Source: Paraglomus occultum
Lineage: Eukaryota > Glomeromycota > Glomeromycetes > Paraglomerales > Paraglomeraceae
Assembly (NCBI GenBank): GCA_910592205.1
Contig: CAJVPJ010000893.1
Location: forward strand, 1-14,916
Reading direction: 5' to 3'
DNA: 14,916 nucleotides
Position numbers and translations under genes: made by a program. Below the pieces are notes generated by a model that saw only the letters and a program-made list of their open reading frames with translations, was not told the origin of the DNA and ran no database searches. Position 1 is the first letter of the stretch; the number at the start of each line of letters is the position of its first letter. Positions 1 through 8,562 of the stretch are shown here, piece after piece.

Positions 1-750
1 CCGCGTAAAGTACATTTATTTGGTATCCAAGATGAAGCAGTACGCGAACAAATTAATTACGTTCTCGATGAAGACGACATTATCGGTTAAGGCCCTAACG
101 GTACGCTGAGCCTGGTATTCGATGGGATTAAGCGATTGAATAAAGGCGAAAAGCATTTGAAAATTACTTGCGATGGCGCAGGTGGACAGAACAAAGATAA
201 TGTCACTATTTTGATTTTGTTTATATTTAGTAATTTGCGGTTATTATAAAAGTATCGAATTAAATTTCATGGTACCAGGACATACTAAATTCTAGTGTGA
301 TGGTAGTTTCGGACTGATTAAGAAACTTTACCGAAAGACGACAGTTGATTGTGTAGACCATATCGTTAAGGTCATGAAAAAATCGAGTATAGCAGGATTA
401 AACAAGGTTCGACGCTATGACAGCGGAAAAGGCTTTCGATACTTGGATCTTAATTCCGTGTTGGGAATTTTCTTTAAAAAAACTGAACAGTTTACAAAAA
501 TATCAGCATTTTGTATTCGAAGCGGTCAAAACCCAGCTGGTTGTTAATAGTACTTATACGGAATTAATTTATTGAAAACCAGAAAAGCAAGTGTTTCTGA
601 AATTACCAAGAAATTAAAATTTTTCTATGTTAGTTCTAACCTCGCCTCTTTTGGATTACAAAAGACAAGAATATCTTCCGCCCATTTGTTAGAGAATATT
701 ACTTGTCCCAAACCAATATATACTTCAGTCAACTGCAAATTTTGAGTACC
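1..750 (+). pseudogene. Decayed DUF7869-like transposon protein, 5'-truncated by the window edge
   Basis: Reading from base 1, the frame gives HLFGIQDEAVREQINYVLDE, then a TAA at 88-90, then a stretch ending ITCDGAGGQNKDNVTI. It resumes one frame over at 269 with MVPGHTKF, a TAG at 293-295, then CDGSFGLIKKLYRKTTVD and on to about 545. The pieces CD.AGGQNK, PGHTKF and DGSFGLIKKLYR appear in the expected order for the DUF7869 (RNase H-like, transposon-associated) domain, recognised from memory. Past 560, scraps such as LDYKRQEYLP and ITCPKP in shifting frames fit the C-terminal tail of the same family. At least two in-frame stops and two or more frameshifts mean the copy is dead. No terminal inverted repeats or target-site duplications are visible, and the 5' part lies outside the window. 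The pseudogene call is strong; the family name is less certain. Confidence 0.6.
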
Positions 751-990
751 TTGACGTTGTGCTGTTGCACTGTCACGGATAGGCTTGAAAAGCTTTTCCA
801 TAGTGAAATAAAAGAATTTTTATAGTGATATACTCAGCACCAGCCGCGACAATCATTATTATTGTCCCAATCAAATCACGTGAACAGTTTAAGACTGCTT
901 CGGTCGGAATTACGTATCCCTTACTTTTCATCAATCGACCTCTAAACTCGGCAAGCTGAAATCTGATGATGGAGGTAACTGACGAGAATC
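751..990. other. No gene recognised
   Basis: This stretch follows the transposon relic and may be its degraded tail. It has short frames only and no motif I can name. Confidence 0.4.
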
Positions 991-1221
991 GTGGCTGTTT
1001 CTTGGATTAGGCAATTTCCAGTAGTTAATAATGTTTACTTTCCTTCTGCAAACGTGATAAGGGTTTTACATCATTATAAAAACGGTATTTTCACGCGTTG
1101 TCACTGTACATCTGGATGTGGTCATAGTTTCCACGTATCTGTGTTGAGAAAGAACTATTACCTTCCCGAACACAATCATGTCCCTTTCCTAACTGTTGAA
1201 ATTTTTGAGGAATTTAACTAA
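991..1221 (+). pseudogene. Unidentified 76-codon frame, possibly a coding relic
   Basis: The frame is open from an ATA/ATC-rich start region and contains a Cys/His-rich patch, TRCHCTSGCGHSFHVS, followed by EHNHVPFLTVEIFEEF. The composition is more protein-like than the AT-rich spacer around it. There is no ATG at the nominal start, since the first codon of the frame is GTG. It is either a fragment of an older gene or chance. The Cys/His spacing does not match a zinc finger I recognise, and no function is proposed. Confidence 0.2.
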
Positions 1222-1424
1222 CAGAGAGTAAACACATGACTCAAATTCAAGAGCGCTAAACCATTAAAATGCGGTATCGCATGCTTTTTTATCACTGTAC
1301 AATCTAATGACAATGATTAACTGCAAGCAAGTATATCAAAAAAACGCAATTTTATTGATCAACTAATGAAATTACTATCTATACAGTACCTCACAAGCGA
1401 AAACACAGGAACTTGGGCAAGTTA

Positions 1425-1862
1425 TCCGGTTAAAATTTTATCCAATTAGAAGTTTATCCATACATCGTTCACCTGAATGGCAAGTGCGTCATATATGGGG
1501 GAGGCGTAACTGTAGTCTACTTAGACTATAATTATCTCACTGGTGAAAGCATTCCAGAGCGTAAGCATTGTGCAGACTGGATAGAGCATGTTGTTACTTG
1601 GTGAGAGAAGAAATTGGGGATATTGGCTTATTATAATATATCTTTGGAGGTCGAATTCTGTTACATACTGTACAGGATCAGAACTAGTGAGGAGCACCAA
1701 AGAGCTAAGACTTGCCCAATCCAAAGAAAGTTAGTTTTGATTCAGACTTTCGATGACTATACTATTTATGGTGAAGTCGACACACGAACAGGTATTCAAC
1801 GAGGTCTTTTAACGAAGTTATGTCAGTTTGACGCATTACCGGAAGAAATCCAACAATTTTAA
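1425..1862 (+). pseudogene. Unidentified coding-like relic with internal stops
   Basis: One frame (codons starting at positions divisible by three) reads as protein-like sequence for about 145 codons. It includes VYPYIVHLNGKCVIYGGGV, VVYLDYNYLTGESIPERKH and WIEHVVTW, then a TGA near 1602, then EKKLGILAYYNISLEVEF and FDDYTIYGEVDTRTGIQRG, ending EEIQQF before a TAA. Another stop (TAA) lies just upstream of the clearest part. Text of similar character continues directly across the TGA in the same frame, which suggests a gene interrupted by point mutation, not two genes. I do not recognise the family. An intact gene would need introns that remove both stops, and I see no good splice sites for that. 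Confidence 0.4.
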
Positions 1863-2113
1863 GCGAAAAGTGGGTATTCATATTTATTTGGACATAGTAC
1901 AGACTCTGAGAAGTATAGGTATGTGTGAAGTGTATTATAAGACAAGGGGGCGATTAGACAATGGGTGTCAATACAGTAATTGTAATATCAAAAAGATTCT
2001 AGTCTTATTGGGAGTTACATCTATAAAAGAAATATTACAACGACCATAAAACAGTTAGGGATGGGGGGAGGGGTGTGCTATAGTATAGAATCAACCACAC
2101 ATGAACCATATTG

Positions 2114-2119
2114 TTTATT
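2114..2119 (-). terminator. Poly(A) signal AATAAA for the 2180-2965 gene
   Basis: A canonical AATAAA on the minus strand lies about 60 bases past the stop codon of the 2180-2965 gene. That is the expected position for a 3' end-processing signal. Confidence 0.5.
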
Positions 2120-2179
2120 ACATTAAGACAAATATTTACTCTCTCACACTTCTTTCACTGGTGAGCAAACTCCCAAGTT

Positions 2180-2965
2180 TCACAATTCGCAAATATCACC
2201 TCTAGCTCTCTTCCCGTCACTCCTCTTTGTCTTCTTTTCATATTTCATTGCCTTTTTACATATTTTATATTTTACAAACTCCGGATCTCTATTTGTATCT
2301 CCACGACAGTAAGATTCGTAGAATTCTGCCTCGTTCGGAGAGACAAGCTGCGATTGGAGCTTTTTGGTTGCTATTTTAGCTTTGCGTGTGTTGTGACGGT
2401 TTTTCATCTTCCGTGATGAAGATTTGGTGGGAATTTCAATATCGAGGGGAGTGATGACGGTTGAGGAGGACGGTGAAGGGGGCGGTGAAGGATGTGTTTG
2501 ATTCTCATTGATGTGACTGGTCGGTTTATTATCTCTCTTTTTACATTTATTTCTCACATTGGACGAACGAGAATCGTTCATTTTCATTCTATTCGGAGAG
2601 TCCATGTCATCCGAACTCGGTGGTGAGGATGGCATTATATTATTTTTAAGCCTCATTCCTTTTTGCTTAATTCCATAATCGTTTATTGCCTTCCCGCACA
2701 CACTCGTCTCCTTTACGGTTTCTTCCTCTCTGGTTTTGTTTCCCCACTTGGCAGCAGCGGCATAGGTAGGCATAGTATGAGTCTCGATTAACTGATACTC
2801 TTCACTATCACTCAAATCGCTACTATCATCGATATCCAAGAGAGCATTGCTGCGCGGTGTAGGAACCGAGTGGACGGTGATGCGTTGAGCGAGATCGATA
2901 TTATCTTCAAAATCCAAGTCAGTGATTTCTTCCCAGTTGTCAGCGGTATTGGAGAGGGATGCCAT
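2180..2965 (-). CDS. Hypothetical low-complexity protein with an acidic N-terminus and basic C-terminus
   Basis: This is an uninterrupted 261-codon frame starting MASLSNTADNWEEITDLDFE and ending GDICEL. Residues 10-60 are acidic (DLDFEDNIDLA, DIDDSSDLSDSEEYQ). The middle is Ser/Pro-rich (SPPSS, HPSPPPSPSSS), which suggests disorder and phosphorylation sites. Residues from about 180 onward are Lys/Arg-rich (SSRKMKNRHNTRKAK, KYEKKTKRSDGKRARGD), which would suit a nuclear localisation signal. A more ordered-looking segment (PNEAEFYESYCRGDTNRD) precedes the final basic run. There is no transmembrane segment or signal peptide. The ATG at 2965 is preceded by a pyrimidine-rich leader on the coding strand, and an AATAAA follows the stop. 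Length, uninterrupted frame and non-random composition argue for a real gene among the surrounding relics. I do not recognise the family, and a nuclear role is only inferred. Confidence 0.7.
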   Translation of the reverse strand: MASLSNTADNWEEITDLDFEDNIDLAQRITVHSVPTPRSNALLDIDDSSDLSDSEEYQLIETHTMPTYAAAAKWGNKTREEETVKETSVCGKAINDYGIKQKGMRLKNNIMPSSPPSSDDMDSPNRMKMNDSRSSNVRNKCKKRDNKPTSHINENQTHPSPPPSPSSSTVITPLDIEIPTKSSSRKMKNRHNTRKAKIATKKLQSQLVSPNEAEFYESYCRGDTNRDPEFVKYKICKKAMKYEKKTKRSDGKRARGDICEL

Positions 2966-3063
2966 GTTTACAAAAATGAAGAGAGAACTGAGAGTTGGGT
3001 GAGTGTAAATGTATTGGAGGGGGAGATATTAGGATTAATATATTCTGGGTGGTTGAAAGTGGG

Positions 3064-3083
3064 GTTGTTGTTGTTGTTGTTGT
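3064..3083. repeat. (GTT)6 microsatellite
   Basis: Six perfect GTT units (CAA on the minus strand) lie about 100 bases upstream of the ATG of the minus-strand 2180-2965 gene, within its probable leader or promoter. Confidence 0.85.
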
Positions 3084-4938
3084 ATGATGATGTGATTCTT
3101 GGTTCTGTCCTTCGTACCTTTATATTACTTCAAGTCACGCGCCCAGCAATGCCCCTATTGTGATCGTTGTCTGATGATAGGCTGTCACTATGTTTATCAA
3201 GCGAATTGCATACAATCCGGCAATCCCGAATATATATTGTTATCCGTATACTGCTTTCAGTTATTTTTGTACGCGTCTTTGGATGATGCTGTTCCATATT
3301 TGGCCAGTGAACTGAATGCGTGTGAACAAGGTTCGGGTGTGTAACTGATAAGAATGAACGGGTAGATAAATAGTACACAATTACAACTAACAGATGGATG
3401 AGGAGATGGCAAGAGAGATGGGGGAAAGATGAAGGAGAAAGAGGTTCATCAAACGTCGGGTAAGAAAGATTCTGCACTCGACTGTGGAAGAGAGGTGGTT
3501 TAGAAAGGGCGTATGAGTGGCTTTTGATAGCACGGATATACTACTGCACTATATTAGGATAATAGAATATGGGTATAACATACGAATATGTACAAGACTA
3601 ATTATAAAGAAGAGGAGACCATCTCATTCGTTGAATAGTTATGTCTTAATAGTTATATGCTTCTTTGCTTGTTAAAGGACAGTTCACTCATGCCCCAATC
3701 ACAACAACTAGGGTTCGTGATGCCCTTTGTCTTATAATGATAAGGAGTGTATATCTGTATATCAGATATTGAATGTAATAACAATAACGCACGGATGCAA
3801 TGTCAATCGTTGTATTTAATAAACAAACGTAAGACAGCTATGACTCATCCCGAGGCTTATTGTGCAGATCGTATATTATCTAGTACATATTTTACTATAT
3901 TTGTGCATTTACGTCTGCACAGGGTCATCTGATCAAGTTGTCTGAGTACGTACCTGTATTAGGTGCACTGTATCAATAAATGCAGTGTCAATTGAGATAG
4001 GGAGATAGTAAGGCTTTGGAAAAGATCTCCGTGATAGTGAAAACAAGGAAACATGAGTCAGCCATTACATCATGATTTACATAGTCAAGTTTTATACTTC
4101 ATATTGTTCTGGTATGACACTACATTTGATCATTCAAACGTCCATAGTTGGGCATAACAAAACCTTTGCCCATCCTGAGCCACGGACTTCAGATGACCCA
4201 TATATTACTGTAAAAAACCTTATTTCGTATAAAGTCATAAACGCTTCTAACTAGCCAATAAACTTGTGACATGTGGAATAAAATGTGAAATGAACGAATC
4301 GAAAAACAGGGGAGAGCATGTGAGATCGATATAAAGCGAGCTGTAAAATGGTATGATGTACAAGATATGACATCATTAAATACGCTATATATGAAATATA
4401 ATATTGAGCCGCTAAAATTGGGACTCTTCCCCCTCGTTTTACTACGTCATCAAGGGATTAGGCAAAGACTGATCATGATTGCGTTATGCATCTGAGCGCG
4501 AACAAAATTCTTAGAAAGAATATTGGTTTATTAATAAGGCAACCCGAGTATTTTAGAACGCTGGTATTAGTCTGCACAATGAAAATAATCATAAGCTATT
4601 GTTTTAGTTTTAGAAACTGGTTATTTTCACAATAAAAAGGCTTCCGTGGTTCCATTGCTTGTGAAGAACAAATTGGCTTCAAAGTTGTATTTTCATAACG
4701 TTTTTAAGACATCAAGCCTTCTTATTTTGGAGACATCCTTGTCAAGCCATTCATAAAGTTAAATGTAATAGAATTTGGAAAAGCCAGCATTTCTTGTTCT
4801 GGTCAGGCGAGATCAAGTTATTTCAATGTGTCCATCCCCAGTCACCTATGCGCAATACACTATAAGTGTAGAGCGCGTGTTAATAGAAGCTTAAATGGTT
4901 TGTGGAACATCTACTTGTGTAGGAGAGTCACACAAACT

Positions 4939-4964
4939 TCGTTCACTGTCAGTGCAGTGAGCGA
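4939..4964. repeat. Short inverted repeat, 10-bp stem with 6-base loop
   Basis: TCGTTCACTG at 4939-4948 pairs with CAGTGAGCGA at 4955-4964, with nine Watson-Crick pairs and one wobble pair in RNA, around the loop TCAGTG. It lies just downstream of the kinase relic's end. Its role is unknown. Confidence 0.5.
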
Positions 4965-5006
4965 TACAGTAGAGATATAATAATAACTCAATGTCATACT
5001 TTTCAT

Positions 5007-5562
5007 TCAGTATGTATGAAACATGTGGTTAACGTTCATATTATGGTTATGAGTGAGATTATCTACACAAACAGAGTAATGTAAATTAAATTGATAAATA
5101 GTATTCCATAGATTGTCCCCATAATAAATCTCATTATCAAGCTCGTAAATAACATCCCAAAGTCTATTTGCATTTGGACGCTTATCAGGATCAGCATCAC
5201 AACACCGCTCGGCAAGTTTCTTGTATTCTTTTGGTGCGGAATCGGGCATCGATGGTCGTGGTCCGTCCGTCCACAATATCACATACTAAATCTCTATCGA
5301 ACTGCCTATCTCTAAAAGCGGTTCACCAGTAGCAATCAAATACATAATGATACCAAAAGAATACACATCTGATTTCTGAGTAAATTTGCAAGTATGGAAG
5401 ATTTCTGGTACAATAAAAGGCGAGGCGCCTCGAATGGTTGAATTTTGTTGACATGAATTCACTGACCAAGATCACAAATAAGTGTGGTCCATCACGTGCG
5501 CAAAACCATGTTTCCACTAATACTGCATTCTTCAAATACTGTAATTTCATTCTCCGTGTCAA
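5007..5562 (-). pseudogene. Decayed protein kinase, C-terminal lobe
   Basis: Pieces of a kinase domain follow one another on the minus strand in three frames. At about 5479-5462 there is ICDLGQ, resembling the DFG/DLG metal-binding motif. From 5429 to 5289 the frame GASPFIVPEIF, then KFTQKSDVYSFGIIMYLIATGEP, gives the APE-equivalent (VPE) and the subdomain IX Asp of DVYSFG. The frame then stops at a TAG (5286-5288). Homology continues one frame over with FDRDLVCDIVDG, then shifts again at a GACG duplication into GPRPSMPDSAPKEYKKLAE and DADPDKRPNANRLWDVI, which is subdomains X-XI with the conserved Arg. A catalytic-loop remnant (RDG) lies near 5500 in yet another frame. The ATP-binding lobe is not recognisable. 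The pattern matches the tyrosine-kinase-like kinases that are hugely expanded in arbuscular mycorrhizal fungi. At least three frameshifts make it non-functional. Confidence 0.8.
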
Positions 5563-5744
5563 TTTGTTAATAACAGCAAATACAGAATTAGATTAATACT
5601 ATCAATTATTACTCACATCGCAAATAAATAATTCCGGCGCTTTTTCAAAACCTTTAAACCGTGATCGACTGGGTGACATTGCGATCATTAATTACTACCT
5701 TCCACAACGCGTTACTTTTTTTAGTAAAAACCTGACGATAGACA

Positions 5745-5785
5745 GCCGACGTAATTCAGCGGTAGAAAATCGTGTTCGATCTCGA
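5745..5785 (+). other. tRNA-like fragment (box A and box B-like) lacking an anticodon arm
   Basis: GTAATTCAGCGGTAGA at 5751-5766 resembles the D-arm/box A region of a tRNA, and GTTCGATCTC at 5774-5783 resembles the T-loop/box B. The spacing between them is roughly 20 bases too short for a tRNA, so there is no room for an anticodon arm, and no acceptor stem is evident. It may be a deleted tRNA, a SINE scrap or coincidence. Confidence 0.2.
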
Positions 5786-6234
5786 AAATAGTTAAATATC
5801 TAGGATTAGTGTGCAGAATTCCGAGTTAGCAACATCCAAAATTTCGAATAATTTTGTTCCTAGAGATAATACCGCGAACGTCATTATTACATAATTGGCT
5901 TGGAAATTATTTTATAAGTTGGATTTTCAACTTAGTCATTGTTTCGAAATGGCATCGAGATATTCGCGTTGTCAAATCAGAGATACTATACGATTAACCG
6001 ATAATCTTTATTAAAATCTCATGTAATATTCTTTATTTATTGTGAGTGTTTCCGCGGCTATAATAATAATTGCTTCTACTGCTAGGTTGGGAAAGCGCTG
6101 ATATATAGGCGGGAATACTTTATAGTCGAACTTCAAGGTACAACTTGATAACCTATCTGTAATGTAATCGAATTTTTTTATTGAATTACTCAACAACGCT
6201 CATCATGTATCGTGTGGATTTTGCTTATGATATA

Positions 6235-6267
6235 ATGTTTGCGTAACCAGCATGTGTACGCAAACAT
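6235..6267. repeat. Perfect 11-bp inverted repeat with 11-base loop
   Basis: ATGTTTGCGTA at 6235-6245 is followed after 11 bases by its exact reverse complement TACGCAAACAT at 6257-6267. It stands out because its arms are less AT-rich than the flanks. It could be a cruciform, a factor-binding palindrome or part of a miniature element; no flanking duplication is evident. Confidence 0.6.
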
Positions 6268-7441
6268 AATTAAATATAGCATTCGTCCGACTTGTATACT
6301 AGTTAACGATTATTAATAACTTTTTTCAATAATGTAATAGTATTTTTGACTATACTACAAAACAACAAGTGTTTTTGGTGAATAAAGCCTTAGAGATCAG
6401 ATGCAGAATTACTAGTACTTACATTACTTATAGAGACTATCACTGCCACGTAATATAAATGGTGTAATTGCCATTTGTCATCGTATGAGATGCAATAATT
6501 GTTTCTCAAAGATAAAATTCAATCAATTCTTTGCAGTTAAATGTTGTGACTGTTATTTGTCATCATAGAGGATGGGAAAATTGAGTTTTCTAGCAAGTCG
6601 AAATTTAAGCTCTGGCTGTCCGGTATAAGTGGTTAAATGACGCGTTTTTTTCTAATCAGGCAAGATACAGTGTGATATTTGTATGGTATGTATATTAATA
6701 TGGGACTGTGATACAATGATAATGCTTCAGAATAGTCTCATCAAATATCCACAATAAGTTTGGAATGGCTTATTATTGTGTGCAGCTTAACTAAACTCGG
6801 TCAAGATCATATGTGAAAAAAGATGGCTGCAAGTGGATGTCATAATTATTGTTTTTGACGATCAAACTTTATTTCAATATATTTATTGTAAATTATACAA
6901 ATTTTAAGCCGGTTACACAAATTTCAAAAGTTTTTGCAATTGGGATACGTGGTCTTTGCGTGTGAGATAAATCTGTTATTATTATGTTTTTTTTCCTTCT
7001 CTAATGTAAAATATTTTTAACCATTGTCTAATCTACTATACATTCAGATGGGGTTTGTTTTCACAAAATTTGCTAACCCATTATGGATTTTTGATGCATT
7101 TTAAAAACTGACAAATATTAAACTTTATGACCATTGCTCTTTTAGTGCCTTTTCAAGTCGTAATTTCGACAATCAACAATGCAGGTTACTTGAAAGTTTC
7201 TTGATTTATTCAGTGTAATTTCTTTACCAAACATTCATATTTTGTAAAATGTAATGTGGTTAAAAATTATCAACAATCGCATTTCAAACCCTTATTAATG
7301 TCTGTTGTAAAATTACGAAATCATGCGGCTTAGCTATCATCATCATTGTGTGACCAATTACAATACGTCGGCCAATGGAAAGTCCATAGACGGCAATAAA
7401 CAGTCAACTAACAAATTCTACACTCCTTGTATTTCTCCATT

Positions 7442-8067
7442 TTACGATATTCGAAATTGTATGCTTTCCTTATTGGTTTTAGTATAGAAATGTCGGATAA
7501 TAATAAGGGCAATTTGAAGTAGCAGAGACAGTTCTCCACCTTCTATAGTTGCTTCAAGGAACAAGGGTCGTTCTTTCTCTGTATGCTCCTCCTGCATACA
7601 AGCACAAATAGTCAATGTACCTATTTGCCGACTATCAAAACAACAAAATATTAACTGATATAATTGGTTACGTGTATAAAGCTTATTCGTTATGTATTAC
7701 CGTCAACTTCATCTTTCAGCATCGTTCGTTCAATTTGCTCCCAAGAGTCCCGAGACTTTCCGGTAGAATCGCTCGGGCTTCATCTGCATGCGGGATGAAG
7801 CAATGAGGGCAAAGATGCAAGGTTGCTGCGCTCCAACATCGGTAAGGCATTCTACTGCCGTTTTCTTTTTGTCGATGTCCGATGACACATCTCAATAAGG
7901 GCTTCCCATTCGTTACTTTGACGAGTGTCTAGTTGGGGGGAGATCAAGCGTACTGTTGTGGATAACTTGGTGCAGAATGAAGTTTGGACTCAAAAGGCTA
8001 ATCTCAAAGTGGAGTTTTTATGCTTTCAAAGTCTTTGCATAGCGGAAGGTACACAGACACGTCTTCC
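7442..8067 (-). pseudogene. Unidentified decayed coding region with repeated TGA interruptions
   Basis: On the minus strand a protein-like text runs from 8067 downward: GRRVCVPSAMQRL, TGA, KHKNSTLRLAF, TGA, VQTSFCTKLSTTVRLI, DTRQSNEWEALIEMCHRTST. After a one-base frame change near 7860-7866 it continues TAVECLTDVGAQQPCIFALI, SSRMQMKPERFYRKVSGLLG, then TGA at 7730-7732. A further 49-codon stretch at 7591-7445 (EEHTEKERPLFLEATIEGGE, LLLQIALIII) ends in TAA at 7442-7444. The gap 7592-7700 has intron-like ends (GTAATA at the 5' side, TATGCAG at the 3' side), but the phases do not join in frame. The residue pattern looks like a globular, conserved protein. I do not recognise it. The plus-strand frames overlapping this region at 7615-7806 and 7925-8134 look like shadows. 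Confidence 0.5.
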
Positions 8068-8134
8068 TTATGAAAATCACAACAGAGGCATTGGCTTGGT
8101 GTTACTAATTGACGCCCGCATCTTGAAGGACTAA

Positions 8135-8562
8135 TTAGAAAATTTTCATGCTCTTATAAACCAGTTTTTTTTTTGGACAATAAAATATGGACTGTGTAGC
8201 ATTATCATACGTCTTTACCGATTAACCAATTTTGACTTTGGTATTCGTCGTTGTCACTACTTATTAGGTAACGACCTTACCATAAATATCATGTGTAACT
8301 TTGGTTTCCTTAAATATAGTATCAATCTTTGATCTACCTTTCCTACTATTAGCATTGTTTTCTCAAAACTTTAAATGACTTGGCGAAAAAAACGTAATAT
8401 TCCAAAGTAGAATTGTATCAAGAACCTGATTTCCATAGTTGGCAAGTTCGTACTACAAACTCGATCTTATGATCATCCACAGTCCCAAATTTCCCTTCCA
8501 CCACAGATCATTTCTGATCTTAGCATATTTACCTTTGCATTTCAAGCTCGCGATCGCATCAA
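8135..8562. other. Upstream region of the PHD-finger gene
   Basis: AT-rich spacer between the minus-strand relic and the first ATG of the PHD gene, with a run of ten T at about 8165-8175. It presumably contains the promoter and leader. I see no convincing TATA box or additional exon. Confidence 0.4.

Larger units (their letters stand above)
2966..5006. other. Intergenic spacer, no gene recognised
   Basis: About 2 kb with many stops in all frames. The first 500 bases are purine-rich on the plus strand (for example around 3390-3450), so pyrimidine-rich upstream of the minus-strand gene; this may be its promoter. A Cys-rich plus-strand frame near 3130-3340 looks like chance. A short hairpin at 4939-4964 is listed separately. 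I found no tRNA, rRNA or mobile element. Confidence 0.5.
5563..7441. other. AT-rich spacer, no gene recognised
   Basis: About 1.9 kb of very AT-rich sequence with frequent stops. The stretch 5563-5700 may hold an unreadable part of the kinase relic's N-lobe. It contains a tRNA-like fragment near 5751-5781 and a hairpin at 6235-6267, both listed separately. The 61-codon minus-strand frame at 6011-6196 has no recognisable motif and looks like chance. Confidence 0.5.

Noticed and set aside
3099-3344. Plus-strand frame with QQCPYCDRCLMIGCHYVYQ, zinc-finger-like
   Set aside because: The Cys spacing fits no finger I know. It lies in the probable promoter of the minus-strand gene and has no flanking conserved sequence.
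3130-3477. 115-codon minus-strand frame upstream of the 2180-2965 gene
   Set aside because: The Ser/His/Leu-rich content comes from a simple purine/pyrimidine-biased tract, with no domain-like segment.
6011-6196. 61-codon minus-strand frame
   Set aside because: Short and AT-driven, without any motif or splice partner.
7442-8067. Mitochondrial insert explaining TGA codons
   Set aside because: The encoded text is hydrophilic and resembles no mitochondrial protein. A stop of a different type (TAA) ends the last segment, and one frameshift is also present, so simple decay is the easier explanation.
7925-8134. Plus-strand frame opposite the 7442-8067 relic
   Set aside because: The minus strand reads as far more protein-like across the same bases and on both sides, so this looks like its shadow.
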